Source: Vibrio penaeicida (GTDB lineage Bacteria > Pseudomonadota > Gammaproteobacteria > Enterobacterales > Vibrionaceae). From it: a stretch of 64,000 nucleotides of DNA. Below are positions 1 through 8,173 of the stretch, piece after piece; the first letter of the stretch is position 1, and every line of letters begins with the position of its first letter. The notes under the pieces are model-generated. The model saw only the letters and a program-made list of their open reading frames with translations. It did not search any database and had not been told where the DNA came from. Position numbers and translations under genes: made by a program. Location of the stretch: assembly GCF_019977755.1 (NCBI RefSeq), contig NZ_AP025145.1, positions 186,001 to 250,000 of the forward strand, written 5' to 3'.

Positions 1-922
1 GAGACCAGCTGATGAGCGTTGTCTCTGCATTAAGAATGTTCCAAATACCAAACAATTTCACCTGACAGTACAACCCTATGTTTCCACTCCCGCCTTTCGC
101 ACTGGCATCCCATTTAAGCCGAGTGTAGTACTGAAAATCCGTCGAGCTTCCTTCTTTGTAGGTTACGCCAGCCTCTGCATGCGCTTTTGTGCCAACATTC
201 ACTAGATTGATCGCACCTTTAACGCCTTTTTCTATAGTTTTGACGCCAAAATTCAGCATGGCATAGCCTTTGGCTGTCGCATCACCCGCTACAAATGGGC
301 GAACAGACGCGTAAACAAAGTCTGGTCGACGTTGCCCATTTACTTCGATTGGCGTGTTTGGTTTGTCAAAGCCTCCCACTTCCAAGCCTGCGGCGAAATC
401 TGCTCCTGTTTTCAATACAGCACCAATTTTTACGCCTAGCTTGAATACGCCGGCTGGATCGATTGGAACTTCAGGAATCGGTACTTCAGGAGCGGCAATC
501 GTGTGAGAAAACGTGCGTTTTATGTCTGCCTTTAATAGAGCGTTACATGTAGGGCTAATAGAAAGAGGGGTGGTCGCATTCACGGTTAGAGACAGATGCA
601 GCCCACGCACGCAGTTGAGTTCTTGGGGGTTAAACGACAGGTTAGTATTTCCAAAGACGGTTCCAATTTTCGTATTATGTGGACCTACATTTACCGTGAA
701 CTTGTTGTCTGTGTTTCCTAGTATTTTCCCTCCCGTATAAGTCACATAACCAGAGGCATGCCGCGTTTGTTGGAACCGACCTACAACGTTATGTACGTTT
801 GCTGAGTGTTTTTTGTTTAAAACGGTTCCAGCATTAACAGTGCCAGCGTAGGCAGGGAGAGAAAATATCCCTATTGCCAAGGTACTGCAGACAGCCAATG
901 CCATATTTGAGGCTTTCTTCAT
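1..922 (-). CDS. Exported protein, C-terminus beyond the window edge
   Basis: I translated the minus strand from the ATG at 920-922 and it stays open without a stop to base 1, giving 307 residues of an incomplete gene. The first 26 residues form a classical signal peptide (MKK, hydrophobic core, ending LPAYA-G), so the product is exported. The mature part is rich in Thr, Asn, Val and Gly, with short alternating polar/hydrophobic stretches and few cysteines, which suggests a beta-rich periplasmic, surface or outer-membrane protein. I recognise no family. It is read away from the AT-rich gap 923-1627, which should hold its promoter. The reading frame and signal peptide are seen directly; the beta-rich fold is inference. 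Confidence 0.75.
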   Translation of the reverse strand, partial: MKKASNMALAVCSTLAIGIFSLPAYAGTVNAGTVLNKKHSANVHNVVGRFQQTRHASGYVTYTGGKILGNTDNKFTVNVGPHNTKIGTVFGNTNLSFNPQELNCVRGLHLSLTVNATTPLSISPTCNALLKADIKRTFSHTIAAPEVPIPEVPIDPAGVFKLGVKIGAVLKTGADFAAGLEVGGFDKPNTPIEVNGQRRPDFVYASVRPFVAGDATAKGYAMLNFGVKTIEKGVKGAINLVNVGTKAHAEAGVTYKEGSSTDFQYYTRLKWDASAKGGSGNIGLYCQVKLFGIWNILNAETTLISWS

Positions 923-1627
923 TGTCTTATCCTTAATATTAATCCTGTAAGCTAAAGTCAAGCGACCAATGTTTGAATAACAATAAAGGTGTAAATATTC
1001 TAAATTGAAAACTGCATTTCAAACACCCATTTAACCTAGTCAGATTTATATTACAGTCAATAGGTAGCTAACTTATTGTTTATTATGATTAAGATAATAA
1101 GCCTATATTTCAAATGGTATTTTATTTTGTTGATTATAAAGGGATTTAATTGATTTTCTTCGAAAATTAATTGACTGATTACATTTCAACTAATGTGAGT
1201 AAAATCAAATAAAAAATATATATTATTAATTATTCTCATCTTGTTTTTGTTTATTAGCTTTACCTGTATTTCATTACGTTAATGTTGAAGTTAATAAAGT
1301 GTTTAGTAATGGTAAATAATAAATAACTTCGTTATGCATTCTATTGTTTATTCTTTAATGGATATTATGTTTCTATTTAATGTGACTTTAATCCAATATA
1401 TTAATATTAAATCAGTGCAAATCTCTTATAACATTGAAATTATAGTGGCTTTATTTCCTCTAAGATTTTTCAAATTTGAATTTTCTTTATAAGTTAAATG
1501 ATTTTGATATATGTAGGAGTGAATGAAATCTGTGCCTTGACGATATTACTTTGATTTTTATGGAAATCTATTTGATGATTAGCCACCAAGTAAATAGTCT
1601 TGAGTTTCTAAGGAGAATGCTTAAAAA
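923..1627. other. AT-rich intergenic region without a gene
   Basis: About 700 bases separate the divergent exported protein and the epimerase gene. The stretch from roughly 1000 to 1560 is markedly AT-rich, with many TTTAT/AATAT runs. No ORF with a ribosome binding site, no clear terminator hairpin and no tRNA-like fold was found. It probably carries the two divergent promoters and may be a target of an H-NS-like silencer, but that is inference from composition alone. Confidence 0.5.
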
Positions 1628-2452
1628 ATGCGCGTATTAGTTTCAGGTGCTAATGGGTATCTTGGTCGGCATGTCGTTCGTTATATGGAGTCCCTTGGAC
1701 ATAGCGTGTTCCGATACTTAAGAAAAGGTCAGTCTCATCACGATGGAGTGCACTCGTCGGATGCGTCTTTTTACCACACTTTCGATTTGGTGGTGAATTG
1801 CGCAAGACCTCATTGGTCTGAGTATTCACCGCATGATATCGCCCTTATTGAGCAAGACTCGCTGGCAATACTCAATAAATTCTGTAAAGCCGAAGGTGTA
1901 AAAATTCATACTTCTGGTGTTTGGCTTTTCGGACATGCAAATGAACAGGAATTGAAAGAAAGTATTCTCAAGCCCTTTGATATCGTAAAGCCAGATAAGA
2001 ACACGATAGAACAAGCGAGGGATGATGGTTGGAAAATTGTCTATTGCCCCAGTTTGATTTATGGCGGCGAACATTGTCAGCTAAAAAGAATCATAAGGGA
2101 TTATGAATCGGGTCAGGTCAATATTGCGATGCCTTCTATTGGCTTCAATCAATATGCGCATGTTCAAGACATTGCTGAATTTTATGGCGAGTTGGCACTT
2201 TTAGGGTGTGACGATTCCGATATTTTTGTCGCTGAAGAGCAAGGGTACAGTCCTCTTGAATATGCATTGATGTTGAAACAATGTGGTGTTGTCCGTGAGA
2301 TCATAGAATGCAATAGAACGGAGTTTCAGAAACAATTTGGGCAAGACGCATTGGATATTGAGCAATTGAATTTGAAATTGCCAAATCACCAAAGTTTCAT
2401 CCCAAAACATAGACTTAGTGATTACATTTCTAATGAGCTTGTGCTTGAATAA
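1628..2452 (+). CDS. NAD-dependent epimerase/dehydratase (extended SDR family)
   Basis: A 274-residue protein that starts with a Rossmann dinucleotide-binding segment: the N-terminal MRVLVSGANGYLGRHV contains the GxxGxxG glycine pattern typical of nucleotide-sugar epimerases and dehydratases. The start is supported by an AAGGAG ribosome binding site at about 1610, though the spacing is on the long side. The later part contains an IYGGEH segment similar to the substrate-side loop of extended SDRs. The canonical YxxxK catalytic pair is not obvious, so the substrate cannot be named and activity may be altered. It stands alone in its orientation with a 107-base gap to the next gene. Confidence 0.75.
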   Translation: MRVLVSGANGYLGRHVVRYMESLGHSVFRYLRKGQSHHDGVHSSDASFYHTFDLVVNCARPHWSEYSPHDIALIEQDSLAILNKFCKAEGVKIHTSGVWLFGHANEQELKESILKPFDIVKPDKNTIEQARDDGWKIVYCPSLIYGGEHCQLKRIIRDYESGQVNIAMPSIGFNQYAHVQDIAEFYGELALLGCDDSDIFVAEEQGYSPLEYALMLKQCGVVREIIECNRTEFQKQFGQDALDIEQLNLKLPNHQSFIPKHRLSDYISNELVLE

Positions 2453-2559
2453 AATGAAAGAAAATAATGCAAATTTCGGTACTGCCCGTTCTATATTTGG
2501 CGGACTGAGTATACATTCTTGATAGATAAGTGGTAGGTGAGTAAGCCAATGGAGGCAAC

Positions 2560-2928
2560 GTGAAAATACTCATAGAGCAAGAAACGGCTTTACATCAACC
2601 TAGTGTTAGAAATAACCGTGAAGAGGTCACTAGGCTGTTGCATCCCGACTTTGTCGAAGTTGGGAAAACAGGGATAACCTATCATTTTGATGATGCGTTA
2701 GAAGAAATGAACGACGATTCTGAACCTGTAATTCACTCTCAGGATTTTTTGTGTGTCACGCTTAAACCCTCTGTTCAGTTACTGCTTTATAAAACGGCTT
2801 TGCAGGATCAACAAGGCGGTTATTTTGATTACGCTAAACGATCGTCAGTTTGGACTTTCTCTGGTGAGAGTTGGCAACTTATTTACCATCAAGGAACGCT
2901 ATGCCCAGAGTTTGAAATTAAGGATTAA
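2560..2928 (+). CDS. Small NTF2-like (DUF4440/SnoaL-type) protein
   Basis: A 122-residue cytoplasmic protein starting at GTG 2560, with GGAGG just upstream. The order of helix-rich N-terminus, a segment reading LLHPDFVEVG, then beta strands ending VWTFSGESWQLIYHQGT, matches the DUF4440/SnoaL cone-shaped fold. Such proteins serve either as small enzymes or as binding domains, and nothing in the sequence identifies a substrate. No signal peptide or membrane segment is present. The fold call rests on the pattern of the N-terminal LLHPDFVEVG and the C-terminal GESWQLIYHQGT; function is unassigned. Confidence 0.7.
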   Translation: MKILIEQETALHQPSVRNNREEVTRLLHPDFVEVGKTGITYHFDDALEEMNDDSEPVIHSQDFLCVTLKPSVQLLLYKTALQDQQGGYFDYAKRSSVWTFSGESWQLIYHQGTLCPEFEIKD

Positions 2929-3039
2929 GCTTGCTTTAGGGGCGTAAACTGAATTAAAGCGAGTAGTCAGTACTGCCAGTAGGTTCGAACACAAAGCAGT
3001 CAATTGGGGTGCAAGGCAATAAGTTAAACACAAGGAATC

Positions 3040-3612
3040 GTGAAAATGGGGAAGCAATTTTCAGAGTTAAACGAAAAGCATATTGAATTCATAGCCGAGC
3101 AAAAGATGTATTTTGTCGGCACAGCCAGCGAAACAGGTAGCGTGAACGTATCGCCTAAAGGCGGAGACTCTCTTCGAGTGATTGATAATAAAACCATTGC
3201 TTGGCAAAACTTGACGGGCAGCGGAAATGAGTCGGCGTCTCATGTTATTCAAAACCCTCGAATGACGATTATGTTTTGTGCTTTTGAAGGTGCACCTTTG
3301 ATTTTACGAGCGTATGGGCATGCGCGTGTGCTGCATCAGGGAGATTCAGACTGGGACACATACGTTGGGAAATTTCCTCCAAGCGTCGCAACTCGACAAA
3401 TCTTCCTACTTGATATAAATCTGGTGCAATCTTCTTGTGGAATGTCGGTGCCTTTTTACGATTATGTTGCAGACCGAGATGAATTGGTTAAATGGTCTGA
3501 GAGACAAGGAAAAGAAGGCGTTGAGAAGTATTGGTTGAAGAAGAACCAGAAAAGTATCGATGGCTTCGAAACCGAGATAGCACAGCGTGCTGGGTTGTCA
3601 AAAGAAGATTAA
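3040..3612 (+). CDS. Pyridoxamine 5'-phosphate oxidase-like flavoprotein
   Basis: A 190-residue soluble protein of the PNPOx-like split-barrel family. The segment near residues 25-50, FVGTASETGSVNVSPKGGDS, is the typical start of the flavin-binding barrel in this family (FV-TA...G.-VNVSPKG), followed by LTGSGNESASHVIQNPRM, which often contacts the cofactor phosphate. Members bind FMN or F420 and reduce or oxidise varied small molecules; the substrate here is unknown. The start could be GTG 3040 or ATG 3046, both behind AAGGA at about 3031. A hairpin at 3620-3638 follows the stop. Confidence 0.8.
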   Translation: MKMGKQFSELNEKHIEFIAEQKMYFVGTASETGSVNVSPKGGDSLRVIDNKTIAWQNLTGSGNESASHVIQNPRMTIMFCAFEGAPLILRAYGHARVLHQGDSDWDTYVGKFPPSVATRQIFLLDINLVQSSCGMSVPFYDYVADRDELVKWSERQGKEGVEKYWLKKNQKSIDGFETEIAQRAGLSKED

Positions 3613-3619
3613 GTAATCG

Positions 3620-3638
3620 GCTCCAGCATTACTGGAGC
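3620..3638. terminator. Hairpin between convergent genes
   Basis: GCTCCAG (3620-3626) pairs perfectly with CTGGAGC (3632-3638) around a 5-base loop, just after the stop of the flavoprotein gene and facing the convergent lipoprotein gene. No good T run follows, so it may be an mRNA 3' end structure rather than a strong intrinsic terminator. Its right arm merges with a dispersed repeat. Confidence 0.4.
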
Positions 3639-3673
3639 TCTGAATCCTGCACCTTGAGGTGGTTTGAGTATAA
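3637..3673 (+). repeat. Dispersed repeat, short copy
   Basis: The stretch beginning GCTCTGAATCCTGCACC and ending TTTGAGTATAA is a partial copy of a repeat also found at 6459, 50752 (inverted), 50984 and 53274. It lies between two convergent genes, the usual site for such interspersed elements. Confidence 0.7.
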
Positions 3674-3678
3674 GATCG

Positions 3679-4521
3679 TTATTTTACCGCCGCTAAATCT
3701 TGAGCAACCTCTCTCCAGTCCGCTATTTCTTCTTTGTAGTGAGACAGTTGCTTGCTGTCCATTAAGTTAATCACTTGTGCGATTTTATCGCTGGCTAATT
3801 GCCGATTATGTTCCAGTTTTACTTTGAGTGAATCGGTGTAAAAGCTATCAGGATCATCTAGGATGCGAATAAACATAGATTGAAAGTACTGGACTTCGTC
3901 CCGGCGATTGAACAAGGTTTCCATTTCAATGTACATTTTGTCGTTGTGATCTGCCCAATCGAAGTTTGTAATTTTAACGTCTTCAGACCACGACTTGATG
4001 ATCGCCTTTTGTTTACTTGAAAGCGACCCTAACCATGTATCGAGATTATCTTCCATTCTCTCTTGATACACCTCTCGGATCTCCGCTTCGTCCATATCTT
4101 TGTATTTTTCGCGATATTTTTCATGATCTTTCGCTGTATTTTCTAGCAATTCATCTACTTGCTTTTGATCAAGCTGGCTTACTAGCGCATAAAGGTTTGG
4201 TGATGCTTTCGCGATCACTCGCCTAGCGTGCTGTCTAAATTTCTCGGTATGCATAAAAACATAGGCCGCATCGACGGTTTCTGGATCCATCGATTCGAGC
4301 TCGTCAAGGTGTTCTATGTAGGCAGGGAGCTCTTGAGTTTTGTGCCACTCACTCAGTTGCTGCAAACTAAGTTCAATAACGTCTTCTTGTTCGGAGTTAA
4401 GAGAAACATAATCGTCTATGTATTCCAGAACAATCCAATCCAAATTGCTGTATACGAATTTGGTTGTGCATCCAATTAGCCCAAATGCGAATACAACAGG
4501 TAAAAGACGTTTCCAAAACAT
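3679..4521 (-). CDS. DUF6279-type lipoprotein
   Basis: A 280-residue lipoprotein. Residues 1-18 form a lipoprotein signal peptide with lipobox LIGC, so the mature protein starts at the cysteine and is lipid anchored. The body is highly charged and helical, rich in Glu, Asp, Lys and Gln, with the N-terminal LDWIVLEYIDDYVSLNSEQ typical of the DUF6279 family of gammaproteobacterial lipoproteins. The family has no established function that I know. It is transcribed toward the repeat at 3637 and diverges from the qrr gene; its promoter must lie in 4522-4730. Confidence 0.8.
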   Translation of the reverse strand: MFWKRLLPVVFAFGLIGCTTKFVYSNLDWIVLEYIDDYVSLNSEQEDVIELSLQQLSEWHKTQELPAYIEHLDELESMDPETVDAAYVFMHTEKFRQHARRVIAKASPNLYALVSQLDQKQVDELLENTAKDHEKYREKYKDMDEAEIREVYQERMEDNLDTWLGSLSSKQKAIIKSWSEDVKITNFDWADHNDKMYIEMETLFNRRDEVQYFQSMFIRILDDPDSFYTDSLKVKLEHNRQLASDKIAQVINLMDSKQLSHYKEEIADWREVAQDLAAVK

Positions 4522-4730
4522 AGCGATTCCTTGCTAACGAGTCATTGAGGAGATTTAAGGAAATATACTCACTATACGACAGTTAAGATCAACCAGCGTT
4601 CCATATTTAATGGTGATACTGTTTTCATTATTAGCTCAACATTTCTTCACGATTGGATTACGCATGACGTTTTATAACAGAGATTAAATTAATTGCGCTC
4701 AAGGTGAAACAGGTTTTATATTGCTATTGA

Positions 4731-4756
4731 TTGCAAACTGCATTTGCAAAATGCAA
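4731..4756. promoter_or_regulatory. Tandem LuxO binding sites upstream of qrr
   Basis: Two adjacent copies of the LuxO site TTGCANNNTGCAA: TTGCAAACTGCAT at 4731-4743 (one mismatch) and TTGCAAAATGCAA at 4744-4756 (perfect). They sit about 75-85 bases upstream of the sigma-54 promoter, a normal distance for an enhancer-binding activator. LuxO-phosphate activates Qrr genes at low cell density in vibrios. Confidence 0.88.
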
Positions 4757-4827
4757 ACGCAGTTGTATTTTATGGCGAAATTATGAGAGATAAGTTCGGA
4801 TTTTAACCGAAAATGTGACGTGAAAAG

Positions 4828-4844
4828 TTGGCACGGTAGATGCA
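4828..4844 (+). promoter_or_regulatory. Sigma-54 promoter of qrr
   Basis: TTGGCACGGTAGATGCA carries the invariant GG (4830-4831) and GC (4842-4843) twelve bases apart, matching the sigma-54 -24/-12 consensus TGGCAC-N5-TTGCA closely. It predicts transcription starting near 4854, exactly at the first stem of the Qrr RNA. Confidence 0.9.
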
Positions 4845-4853
4845 TTAATAACA

Positions 4854-4962
4854 GTGACCCTTTTTAAAGCCGAGGGTCACCTAGCCAACTGACGTTGTTA
4901 GTGAACCGATATTTGTTCACAAATGATTTAGCCACCCGCGTTTTGCGTGTGGCTTTTTTTTT
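4854..4962 (+). ncRNA. qrr: Qrr quorum-regulatory small RNA
   Basis: The roughly 107-base RNA starts with a stem GTGACCC (4854-4860) / GGGTCAC (4874-4880). It continues with the conserved Qrr target-pairing segment CTAGCCAACTGACGTTGTTA at 4881-4900 and ends in an intrinsic terminator at 4930-4962. Qrr RNAs work with Hfq to control mRNAs such as the LuxR/HapR master regulator, AphA and luxO. The match of the central segment to the family, with LuxO sites and a sigma-54 promoter in front, makes the call firm. Which of the Qrr paralogues (1-5) it is cannot be told here; luxO is not adjacent, so it is probably not qrr1. Confidence 0.93.
4930..4962 (+). terminator. Intrinsic terminator of qrr
   Basis: AGCCAC (4930-4935) pairs with GTGGCT (4949-4954), with extra inner pairs, followed by nine T residues (4954-4962). 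Confidence 0.9.
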
Positions 4963-5025
4963 CGTCTGTAGATTATCCCCATCCAATTTCTCTCAACCTT
5001 GACAACGAATAGATTCAATCCTATT

Positions 5026-5043
5026 GTACACCTTATGGTAAAC
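5026..5043. promoter_or_regulatory. Putative ArsR operator, imperfect copy
   Basis: GTACACC-TTAT-GGTAAAC has the same 7-4-7 layout as the perfect palindrome at 5903-5920, with two mismatches in the right arm. It overlaps the likely start codon of the ArsR gene (5035), suggesting autorepression. Confidence 0.65.
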
Positions 5044-5376
5044 ATTAATGACGAACAATTGAGCCACGTCTTTATGGCTCTCGCAGATGAAACACGACGT
5101 GAAATGGTACGTCAGCTAGCTAATGGGTCGTTGCCCGTTAAAGAGCTGTCGAACCCAAACAACATTTCTAAATCTGCGGTAACGAAACACCTTAAAATTT
5201 TAGAGCGAGCAGGGTTGCTGACTCGGCAAGTGGTTGGGCGTGAGCACATATGCTCCTTAAACCCTGATCCATTAGTTGAAGTGAACGAATGGCTAGCCTT
5301 CTACCAAACTTTCTGGGAAGACAAATTTGATGCACTAGAATTTTACCTAGACAAGCAACTAACGGAGAGCGAGTAA
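5035..5376 (+). CDS. ArsR-family transcriptional repressor
   Basis: A 113-residue winged-helix regulator. FMALADETRREMVRQLANGSLPVKEL followed by ISKSAVTKHLKILERAGLLTRQVVGRE is the standard ArsR helix-turn-helix and wing. The metal-binding ELCVCDL motif of ArsR/SmtB is absent, as in the subgroup paired with SRPBCC proteins. The ATG at 5035 is preferred to a TTG at 4999, because homologues begin close to the helix containing ALADETRR. The next gene starts 2 bases after the stop, so the two are translated together. Operators at 5026 and 5903 suggest it represses itself and the second SRPBCC gene; the ligand is unknown. Confidence 0.9.
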   Translation: MVNINDEQLSHVFMALADETRREMVRQLANGSLPVKELSNPNNISKSAVTKHLKILERAGLLTRQVVGREHICSLNPDPLVEVNEWLAFYQTFWEDKFDALEFYLDKQLTESE

Positions 5377-5378
5377 CG

Positions 5379-5852
5379 ATGTCGGCTCAACGCGGTTATG
5401 CAGCTTTAAAATTGCAACGAGAATTTCGTACTGATGGTAAAACTCTTTTTGAGGCGTGGACGCAATCGGCGATGCTCAGTCGCTGGTTTGGACCCAAAGA
5501 GCACGATGTAGTGACGGCTAGCATTAATGCAGTGGAAGGCGGGCAATACAAGATTGTTCTGCGTTCACCCGAGGGTGGTGAGATCAGCCACTTTGGCGAA
5601 TATGTTGTCGTCGACCCACACGTACACCTTGTTTTTACTTGGGTGCTTGCTAACCAAGATTGCGGTGGCTGTGCGGATCAAGACACATCCACGTTAGTGA
5701 CTTTGCGGTTTGAGCAGTTGGATTCGAAGCTCACTCGGTTGACCTTACTTCATGAAAAGTTACCTGATCAGAAAGCCTACGAAGGGCATAAATTCGGCTG
5801 GTCGAGTAGCTTAGACAGCTTAGAGGATATTCTTCAAATCAGCAGCCAATAG
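5379..5852 (+). CDS. SRPBCC (AHSA1-like) protein 1
   Basis: A 157-residue protein of the START-like SRPBCC superfamily, AHSA1 branch. LQREFRTDGKTLFEAWTQSAMLSRWFGP at the N-terminus and the C-terminal helix KFGWSSSLDSLEDIL are diagnostic. The fold has a deep hydrophobic cavity. In ArsR-AHSA1 operons these proteins are thought to bind or process a small hydrophobic molecule, but no reaction can be named. A CGGC motif (near residue 104) is unusual and could bind metal or a thiol. It is tightly coupled to the ArsR gene and followed by a terminator at 5868-5892. Confidence 0.85.
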   Translation: MSAQRGYAALKLQREFRTDGKTLFEAWTQSAMLSRWFGPKEHDVVTASINAVEGGQYKIVLRSPEGGEISHFGEYVVVDPHVHLVFTWVLANQDCGGCADQDTSTLVTLRFEQLDSKLTRLTLLHEKLPDQKAYEGHKFGWSSSLDSLEDILQISSQ

Positions 5853-5867
5853 GTATTTGTCGAAACT

Positions 5868-5892
5868 AAGCACTGAATTAGTGCTTTTTTTT
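5868..5892 (+). terminator. Intrinsic terminator
   Basis: AAGCACT (5868-5874), loop GAATT, AGTGCTT (5880-5886), then a run of T residues. It separates the arsR-SRPBCC pair from the second SRPBCC gene. Confidence 0.85.
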
Positions 5893-5902
5893 GAAGTAAA
5901 TA

Positions 5903-5920
5903 GTACACCTTTTGGTGTAC
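5903..5920. promoter_or_regulatory. Putative ArsR operator, perfect palindrome
   Basis: GTACACC (5903-5909), TTTT, GGTGTAC (5914-5920): an exact 7-4-7 inverted repeat just upstream of the second SRPBCC gene. The related site at 5026 lies in front of the ArsR gene, so the same regulator most likely controls both transcription units. Confidence 0.75.
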
Positions 5921-5938
5921 ATAACTAAGGAAAGTAAC

Positions 5939-6373
5939 ATGGAAAATATACATCACCACATTGTCATTGAGTCGACCCCTGAAAAATTGTTTCAAGCGAT
6001 CACGTCTTCTGAAGGCTTATCGTCATGGTGGACAAAGGCAGAAGCGACACAAGAGATAGGCGAGAACCTTTCGTTTTTCTTTGGTCCTCAATGTGACCAC
6101 AAAATGGAAATGGAGCTGATCTCATTGGAAGCGAACCGAAAAGTGGTTTGGCAATGCGTGGAAGGGCCATGGGCAGAAATGGGACATTTCTCTTTTGTCA
6201 TTAAAGAAGCCGATCGAGGTGCAGCGCTGAGCTTTACCCATGAAGGGTGGCCAGAGATGGGCGCCTTTTTCGGACACTGTAACTGCAAGTGGGGGTTGTT
6301 TCTTGGTTTGAGCCTAAAAAGCTACTTAGAAACAGGGAAAGGAGTACCTCACCCAAATGAGCAAAATATTTAG
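5939..6373 (+). CDS. SRPBCC (AHSA1-like) protein 2
   Basis: A 144-residue START-like protein. HHHIVIESTPEKLFQAITSSEGLSSWWTKAEA is the family's N-terminal strand-helix, WWT being typical. The C-terminal helix reads CKWGLFLGLSLKSYLETGKG. The ATG at 5939, behind AAGGAAAG, is chosen over upstream in-frame codons because those fall inside the operator palindrome. It is the second SRPBCC gene of the ArsR regulon and is followed by a strong hairpin at 6423-6458. The substrate or ligand is unknown. Confidence 0.85.
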   Translation: MENIHHHIVIESTPEKLFQAITSSEGLSSWWTKAEATQEIGENLSFFFGPQCDHKMEMELISLEANRKVVWQCVEGPWAEMGHFSFVIKEADRGAALSFTHEGWPEMGAFFGHCNCKWGLFLGLSLKSYLETGKGVPHPNEQNI

Positions 6374-6422
6374 AGTAGTGATACGAAAACTATTTTGTAG
6401 CCAACGTATTTGGTTTCACGGA

Positions 6423-6458
6423 CCTCCTCACTTTCGAGTTTGAAAGTGGGGAGGTTTT
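6423..6458 (+). terminator. Intrinsic terminator
   Basis: CCTCCTCACTTTC (6423-6435) pairs with GAAAGTGGGGAGG (6442-6454) with one G-U pair, followed by TTTT. Confidence 0.85.
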
Positions 6459-6487
6459 GAATCCTGTATCTTGAGGTCACTTGGATT
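6459..6487 (+). repeat. Dispersed repeat, degenerate copy
   Basis: GAATCCTGTATCTTGAGG followed by an A/T-rich end resembles the core of the repeats at 3637 and 53274. It sits directly behind a terminator. Confidence 0.55.
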
Positions 6488-6579
6488 TACATCACCATTT
6501 AATAAAATATGAGTTGATTTGTTTCGATATTTAGAACAAAGATTAAGAGAACTGAATTTTTGTGCTTAGGAGTACTTTC

Positions 6580-8025
6580 GTGAAACTTCAAAATACCTCT
6601 CTTTTTAAACAACAGTGTTATATCAATGGACAGTGGATCGGGGAGGCTGCAGAAAAGCAATCTATCTTCAATCCCGCCACTGCAGAAAAAGTAGGTGAAG
6701 TACCTGTACTTGGTAGAGAAGAGGCGGAATATTGTATAGAAGTCGCGAGTAAAGCACAGAAAGAATGGAAAACACGCACCGCCAAAGAACGATGCAATCT
6801 ATTAAAAAAATGGTTTGATTTGATTCAAGAAAACAGCGACGACTTAGCGGCGATCATCACGACAGAACAAGGTAAGTCGATTATCGAAGCGAAAGGCGAG
6901 GTAGCGTATGCCGCCAGTTTTATTGAATGGTTCGCGGAAGAAGCCAAACGCGCATACGGAGAAACCATTCCCGCCCACAAAACCGATGCCAGAATTGTGG
7001 TTACTAAAGAACCCATTGGTGTTGTCGGAGCCATCACGCCTTGGAATTTCCCCGCAGCCATGATCACAAGAAAATGCGGTCCAGCCTTAGCGGCAGGTTG
7101 CAGCGTAGTCCTTAAGCCTGCTCCAGATACTCCCTTTACTGCATTGGCTCTCGGTGTGCTGGCGGAAGAGGCCGGTATCCCAGCTGGTGTCTTTAATATT
7201 ATTACTGGTGATGCAGCAGGGATAGGTGGCGCACTGACCGATAGCAAAACCGTTCGAAAAGTGTCGTTTACTGGGTCTACCCAAGTTGGGAAGCTTTTAA
7301 TGTCCCAATCGTCTGGCTCAGTGAAAAAACTGTCTTTGGAGCTTGGCGGAAATGCCCCTTTCATTGTCTTTGAAGACGCAGATATCGACGCCGCTGTTCA
7401 AGGCACTGTGATTGCGAAGCTGAGAAATGCCGGTCAAACTTGCGTGTGTGCAAACCGTATTTTTGTTCATCGTGATGTGCAAAGTGAATATGTCGCCAAG
7501 CTCAAGGTAGCGTTTGAAAAGTTGAGTGTCGGTAATGGCATGGATCCAACCAATCATATTGGCTCAATGATCAATCAAGCCGGTATCGATAAAGTGTACG
7601 AGCACTTAAACGATGCATTAGAAAAAGGTGCAGAGTTAGAGCTCGGCTCGCAGCAGAAACCAGCGGATCTTTTCTGCTCTCCCATGATTGTAACGGGAAT
7701 GACCGATGGCATGAGAGTGGCAAGTGAAGAAACGTTTGGACCTCTTGCCGCGATATTTACGTTTGACAGCGAAGATGAAGTGATCGAACGAGCGAATCAA
7801 ACGGACGCAGGTTTGGTGGCGTATTTTTACTCGCAGTCGCTAAGAAGAAGTTGGCAGGTCTCAGAACAGTTGGAGGCTGGCATGATTGGCATAAATGAAG
7901 GGTTGATCTCTACCGAAGTAGCGCCCTTTGGTGGGGTAAAAGAATCTGGGCTTGGTCGTGAAGGTGCACGCCAAGGCATTGAAGATTATCTAGAAACTAA
8001 GTATATGCTGATGGGCGGGTTATGA
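6580..8025 (+). CDS. gabD: Succinate-semialdehyde dehydrogenase (NAD(P)+)
   Basis: A 481-residue aldehyde dehydrogenase, the length of E. coli GabD. It oxidises succinate semialdehyde to succinate, the last step of GABA degradation. Visible hallmarks are the cofactor region GAITPWNFPAAMITRKCGPALAAG, the FTGSTQVGK loop, the glutamate base in LELGGNAPF and the nucleophilic cysteine in NAGQTCVCANR. GTG 6580 is chosen because AGGAG lies 7 bases upstream at 6568-6572; an earlier GTG at 6562 would overlap that site. No gabT or gabP is next to it, so it is expressed alone here. It could serve another semialdehyde, but the identity to the GabD subfamily looks strong. Confidence 0.92.
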   Translation: MKLQNTSLFKQQCYINGQWIGEAAEKQSIFNPATAEKVGEVPVLGREEAEYCIEVASKAQKEWKTRTAKERCNLLKKWFDLIQENSDDLAAIITTEQGKSIIEAKGEVAYAASFIEWFAEEAKRAYGETIPAHKTDARIVVTKEPIGVVGAITPWNFPAAMITRKCGPALAAGCSVVLKPAPDTPFTALALGVLAEEAGIPAGVFNIITGDAAGIGGALTDSKTVRKVSFTGSTQVGKLLMSQSSGSVKKLSLELGGNAPFIVFEDADIDAAVQGTVIAKLRNAGQTCVCANRIFVHRDVQSEYVAKLKVAFEKLSVGNGMDPTNHIGSMINQAGIDKVYEHLNDALEKGAELELGSQQKPADLFCSPMIVTGMTDGMRVASEETFGPLAAIFTFDSEDEVIERANQTDAGLVAYFYSQSLRRSWQVSEQLEAGMIGINEGLISTEVAPFGGVKESGLGREGARQGIEDYLETKYMLMGGL

Positions 8026-8173
8026 GATTAACTGCTGAGTGTATTGGTGAAATTTGCGACAATGTTACAATTTTTTAACATTTATTGTAAGTTGTGACAT
8101 TATTGCCTTAGTAATTAAATAATTTGCTTCTATTCTTGTTGTTGTTTTTATAACACACAAGAGAAACTATAAA

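Noticed and set aside
513..740. A 75-codon ORF on the plus strand at the left edge
   Set aside because: It lies antisense to the long exported-protein frame that runs open from 922 to 1 with a good signal peptide.
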